Below the pieces are notes generated by a model. That model was not told the origin of the DNA and searched no databases. It saw only the letters and a program-made list of their open reading frames with translations. A program made the translations under genes and the position numbers. From RGIG2134 sp964461115 (GTDB taxonomy: Bacteria; Cyanobacteriota; Vampirovibrionia; Gastranaerophilales; Gastranaerophilaceae): DNA of 64,000 nt. This document shows, in pieces, positions 61,607-64,000 of the stretch; position 1 is the first letter of the stretch, and every line of letters begins with the position of its first letter. The stretch is taken from positions 32,608-96,607 of the forward strand of contig CAYWSX010000007.1 of assembly GCA_964461115.1 (NCBI GenBank). Direction: 5' to 3'.

Positions 61607-62032
61607 AAACATTATATGAATATGTTTCCATATCCTCTTAGTAAAGTATACCGCTGTCATTCTGAGCTCAGTAAAGGAGCCCATAGCATTATCCCGACTG
61701 TCATCCTGAACTTGTTTCAGGATCTTAACAAAACTCAAGCTGAGTTTTATTTGAAATAATGACAAATTACTGACAAGATAGATCCTGAAACAAGTTCAGG
61801 ATGACAGGAATGAGTCTGCCCTTATCTGGCTTGAATCTACAGGTTTAAGCATTTTAGTCCTGGAAACTTTGATATTCTTTTTGTTGAGCGACCGCCGAGA
61901 GCGCCAAAGGGACGGTAGACTGCTCCTCTATACGGTTGATTTTTCGCGTCAAAATGATTTTTTTTGACTTTTTTGACGACATCATTATGTATAATATAGG
62001 TATAATTTCAAGGAAACGGTTAGGAGCTTAAA
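61607..62032. other. intergenic region with inverted-repeat element and flagellar leader
   Basis: 426 bases without a gene. Positions 61698-61807 form an inverted-repeat element (next entry). Another related fragment (CTGTCATTCTGAGCTCAG) lies at 61654-61671. Near 61885-61935 is a GC-rich block that may fold. TATAAT-like boxes at about 61992-62004 precede the first flagellar gene, and AGGAG lies before its ATG. Confidence 0.6.
61698..61807. mobile_element. cruciform/MITE-like inverted-repeat element
   Basis: A 28-bp perfect terminal inverted repeat (left 61698-61725, right 61780-61807, beginning CTGTCATCCTGAACTTG). Each arm itself holds the palindrome CCTGAACTTGTTTCAGG. The centre carries AAAACTCAAGCTGAGTTTT. 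No ORF is inside. The tgtcatcctgaacttgtttcagg motif is known to me as recurring intergenic repeats in various bacteria, so this is probably a selfish or regulatory repeat. Confidence 0.7.
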
Positions 62033-62731
62033 ATGACTTTATACGGTGGTATTCAGTTTAAAGATACCGGTATCAGCGCCAATCTGAGGGCAATGCACAT
62101 TGATACCGAGCTTTTCGGTATAGCCAACGATAATATCAACGGATTTGACAAAATCGGTTATCAGCGAAAAGAGCCTGTTTTGTCGTCTTTTAGCTCTATA
62201 ATTGGGGTGCACGGACTTTCTGTCAGTAAGGATGATTCCGTTGGTCGACTCGACTATTCACGTAACCCTCTCGACCTATCCTTGTCTGAAAAAGGTTATT
62301 TTCAAGTAGAAGGTGCAGAAGGTGTAAAAAATACCCGTGATGGACGTTTTAAGCTTGATGTTATGGGCAATTTGCTATCTCAGGAAGACGGTAAAGTGCT
62401 GGCAAACAACGGTATGCCAATTGTTTTACCTTTTGCCCCGCGTCAACTTGAAGATATAAAAATAAATAACAAAGGTGAGATGAGGGTTTTCAATCCTAAA
62501 TCTAACAAGCTTGAATACGTGGCAACGCTTTCCGTAGTAACAGATAAGGGGCTTGCTGTTATGGATCCGGGTGTTGCCCAGGGATTTAACGAAGCTTCCA
62601 ACGTGAACATGAACTCTGAGGTGCTCTCACTTGTCGGTGTCAGACGTAATTTTGAGGCAAACAGAAAAATGTTTGTGCTTCAAAATTCAAACCTCAAAAA
62701 AGCAATACAAGATTTAAGCAGCGGTGTATAA
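62033..62731 (+). CDS. flagellar rod/hook protein, FlgF/FlgG family
   Basis: 232 residues: N-terminal FGIANDNINGFDKIGYQRKE (the IANNxANxNTTGFK-type motif), central NPLDLSLSEKGYFQVEG and TRDGRFKLDVMGNLLSQEDG, and C-terminal NFEANRKMFVLQNSNLKKAI. It forms part of the flagellar rod. Which of FlgF and FlgG it represents cannot be decided. AGGAG lies before the ATG. Followed 10 bases later by a related gene. Confidence 0.85.
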   Translation: MTLYGGIQFKDTGISANLRAMHIDTELFGIANDNINGFDKIGYQRKEPVLSSFSSIIGVHGLSVSKDDSVGRLDYSRNPLDLSLSEKGYFQVEGAEGVKNTRDGRFKLDVMGNLLSQEDGKVLANNGMPIVLPFAPRQLEDIKINNKGEMRVFNPKSNKLEYVATLSVVTDKGLAVMDPGVAQGFNEASNVNMNSEVLSLVGVRRNFEANRKMFVLQNSNLKKAIQDLSSGV

Positions 62732-62741
62732 GGACTGATTT

Positions 62742-63455
62742 ATGTATAATTTACAGGGTATTTTAAGAAAAAACGTAATAAATGCGAATATGCAGTTTGA
62801 AAGATTAGGCTATGTAACTTCAAACGTTACAAACTACAATACAAATGCATATAAACCTGTTCGTTTCGAGTCTATGCTTAATGAGGACGGATATCTGACA
62901 GGCGTGTTGAGAACGGATTTTTCTCAAGGTTCTCTGCGTTTGACTCAGCGTGAGTTTGATGTTGCGATTGATGGTACAGGTTTTATTCCCGTAACATCAG
63001 AAAGCGGCGAAGTGACCTATACCCGCGATGGTTCCTTCAAAACAAATACTGAGGGATATTTGATTACCAATGACGGTCATATGGTCGGTGACGGCATAAA
63101 ACTTCCTTATAATTACTATAAAGTTACGGTCAAAGAGGACGGTACGGTGCAGTGCCTGTCTTCTAACGACGCAAAGCCGGAAACCGTTGGTAAAATCCCG
63201 CTTGTAATGTTTGCTAATGCCGAGGGTTTGAAATCCGCAAACAACAATAAATATATTGCGACACAAGAATCAGGCGAGCCGATTTTGGTTAAAAACCACA
63301 ACGAGTTTAAACAAGGCTATCTTGAAATGTCTAAAACGAATATATATTCAAGCGTTAATGACGTTTTGAGATTGAATGCGTCAATGATTGCGAGCACCAA
63401 ACTGATGAAAGTGGTCGATGACATGTACTATAAAGCGGTCAACTTAGATCAATAA
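62742..63455 (+). CDS. flagellar rod/hook protein, FlgF/FlgG family
   Basis: 237 residues: VTSNVTNYNTNAYKPVRFES at 27-46, FDVAIDGTGFIPVTSESGEV near 70, TRDGSFKTNTEGYLITNDGH near 93, and C-terminal LEMSKTNIYSSVNDVLRLNA. Clearly of the FlgF/FlgG group but divergent from the preceding protein, so the pair is probably one proximal and one distal rod component. Followed 15 bases later by flgB. Confidence 0.88.
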   Translation: MYNLQGILRKNVINANMQFERLGYVTSNVTNYNTNAYKPVRFESMLNEDGYLTGVLRTDFSQGSLRLTQREFDVAIDGTGFIPVTSESGEVTYTRDGSFKTNTEGYLITNDGHMVGDGIKLPYNYYKVTVKEDGTVQCLSSNDAKPETVGKIPLVMFANAEGLKSANNNKYIATQESGEPILVKNHNEFKQGYLEMSKTNIYSSVNDVLRLNASMIASTKLMKVVDDMYYKAVNLDQ

Positions 63456-63470
63456 TAAGGGGAGCGAAAA

Positions 63471-63821
63471 ATGACTTATACACCAACCGATTCAATAGGA
63501 AAAGCGAATTTAGTGCTGGATTTGGCAGCACAGCGCCAGCGTGCCTTGGGGTCTAACATTGCAAATATCGATACTCCGGGGTACCGCAGAAAAGATATCG
63601 AATTCGGGCAATATTTGGGCTACATGAACAGTCCGATGGAAACCGAGCTTACGACGAAACTGGGGCCGAGTGCCGTGATTGAGTCTGTCGGGGCGCAAGA
63701 CATTGACCCTGCTTTTGAGCTTGCCGAAATGCAGAAAAACGGTCTTATTTACACAGTTGCCGCTCGCAGGATGTCTAACGTTATTACCGAAATGAAAACT
63801 GTCATAAACGTGGGTAAATAA
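63471..63821 (+). CDS. flgB: flagellar basal-body rod protein FlgB
   Basis: 116 residues: LAAQRQRALGSNIANIDTPG at 18-37 followed by YRRKDIEFGQYLG, and C-terminal IYTVAARRMSNVITEMKTVI. Proximal rod subunit. GGGGAG precedes the ATG. flgC, normally next, is not present; the next gene is an aldolase. Confidence 0.92.
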   Translation: MTYTPTDSIGKANLVLDLAAQRQRALGSNIANIDTPGYRRKDIEFGQYLGYMNSPMETELTTKLGPSAVIESVGAQDIDPAFELAEMQKNGLIYTVAARRMSNVITEMKTVINVGK

Positions 63822-63915
63822 TTTTTCCTTTAAAACTGTTTCTTGTTTTTTGTGTTTTTTTGGGGTAAGTTATGGGTATTAAACAAGAATTAGTCTTTGA
63901 AATAGGAGAAAACTC

Positions 63916-64000
63916 ATGACTGAAAGAAAATTAGTAGGAACAAATGAAATGTTCAAAAAAGCTCTCGAAGGCAAATATGCTATCGGTGCTTACAACGTAA
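63916..64000 (+). CDS. class II fructose-bisphosphate aldolase (3' partial)
   Basis: Only 28 residues are in the window (ERKLVGTNEMFKKALEGKYA followed by IGAYNV), but the KKALEGKYAIGAYNV start is typical of class II aldolases. AGGAG lies before the ATG. It splits fructose-1,6-bisphosphate in glycolysis/gluconeogenesis. Confirming the HxDH zinc motif needs the sequence beyond the window edge. Confidence 0.75.
   Translation, partial: MTERKLVGTNEMFKKALEGKYAIGAYNV

Noticed and set aside
61698..61807. A CRISPR array or a tRNA in the repeat-rich intergenic region
   Set aside because: There are only two inverted copies rather than regularly spaced direct repeats, and no cloverleaf can be formed.

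Overview
The window looks like part of a low-GC chromosome of a flagellated, non-photosynthetic member of the cyanobacterial sister lineage (Vampirovibrionia/Melainabacteria, probably gut Gastranaerophilales). This is inferred from several signs. There are many prepilin-like proteins with a TLAEVLITL-type head. There are flagellar rod genes without any photosynthesis gene, and a rubredoxin/rubrerythrin oxidative-stress operon typical of anaerobes. There are PBS-lyase-type HEAT repeats, and several lineage-specific proteins starting with a short leader that ends in FKG or FKA. No rRNA or universal marker was compared, so the lineage call is an inference.

Layout. 1-1.75 kb: 3' end of a flagellin-like gene carrying RTX-like repeats, then tRNA-Phe with debris of a partial duplication. 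2-10 kb: HD hydrolase, ROK-like protein, heavy-metal permease, holin-like/NfeD/stomatin membrane cluster, M48 protease with two small secreted paralogs, alcohol dehydrogenase. 10-19.7 kb: a pilin/tail-collar fusion, a large EF-hand secreted-type protein, HPF, and a minus-strand signalling block (pentapeptide, NarL-type regulator, TPR, GAF/HD-GYP), GT2 and a pseudopilin. 19.9-25.8 kb: pckA, then a histidine kinase/response regulator/degenerate PilB-like operon. 25.8-35.5 kb: an XRE/prepilin pair, nusB-ftsY, then rpsE-rpmD-rplO-secY, a second XRE/prepilin pair wedged between secY and adk, adk-map, a secreted protein and cinA. 35.5-45.4 kb: membrane protein overlapping miaA, YitT, a small lipoprotein, leuC, a DtxR-family regulator with a clear operator, the PerR-like/rubredoxin/rubrerythrin operon, glmU-prs. 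45.5-64 kb: GH57 amylase, UvrD-type helicase, hypothetical secreted-type protein, rlmN, HicB-like, mini-RNase III, PHP and nucleotidyltransferase-like proteins, HEAT repeat protein, purA, recF, GPH sugar transporter, GT2, an inverted-repeat element, three flagellar rod genes and the start of class II aldolase.

The most unusual content is a set of surface proteins. These are a flagellin-type protein with a calcium-roll-like middle, two prepilin-headed proteins whose C-termini look like phage tail-fibre/collar domains, and two small XRE repressors divergently paired with prepilin genes across inverted-repeat operators. Metal and oxidative control is readable directly from the DNA: a DtxR-type palindrome overlaps the -10 of a His-rich membrane protein gene, and a Fur/PerR box overlaps the -10 of the perR-rubredoxin-rubrerythrin operon.
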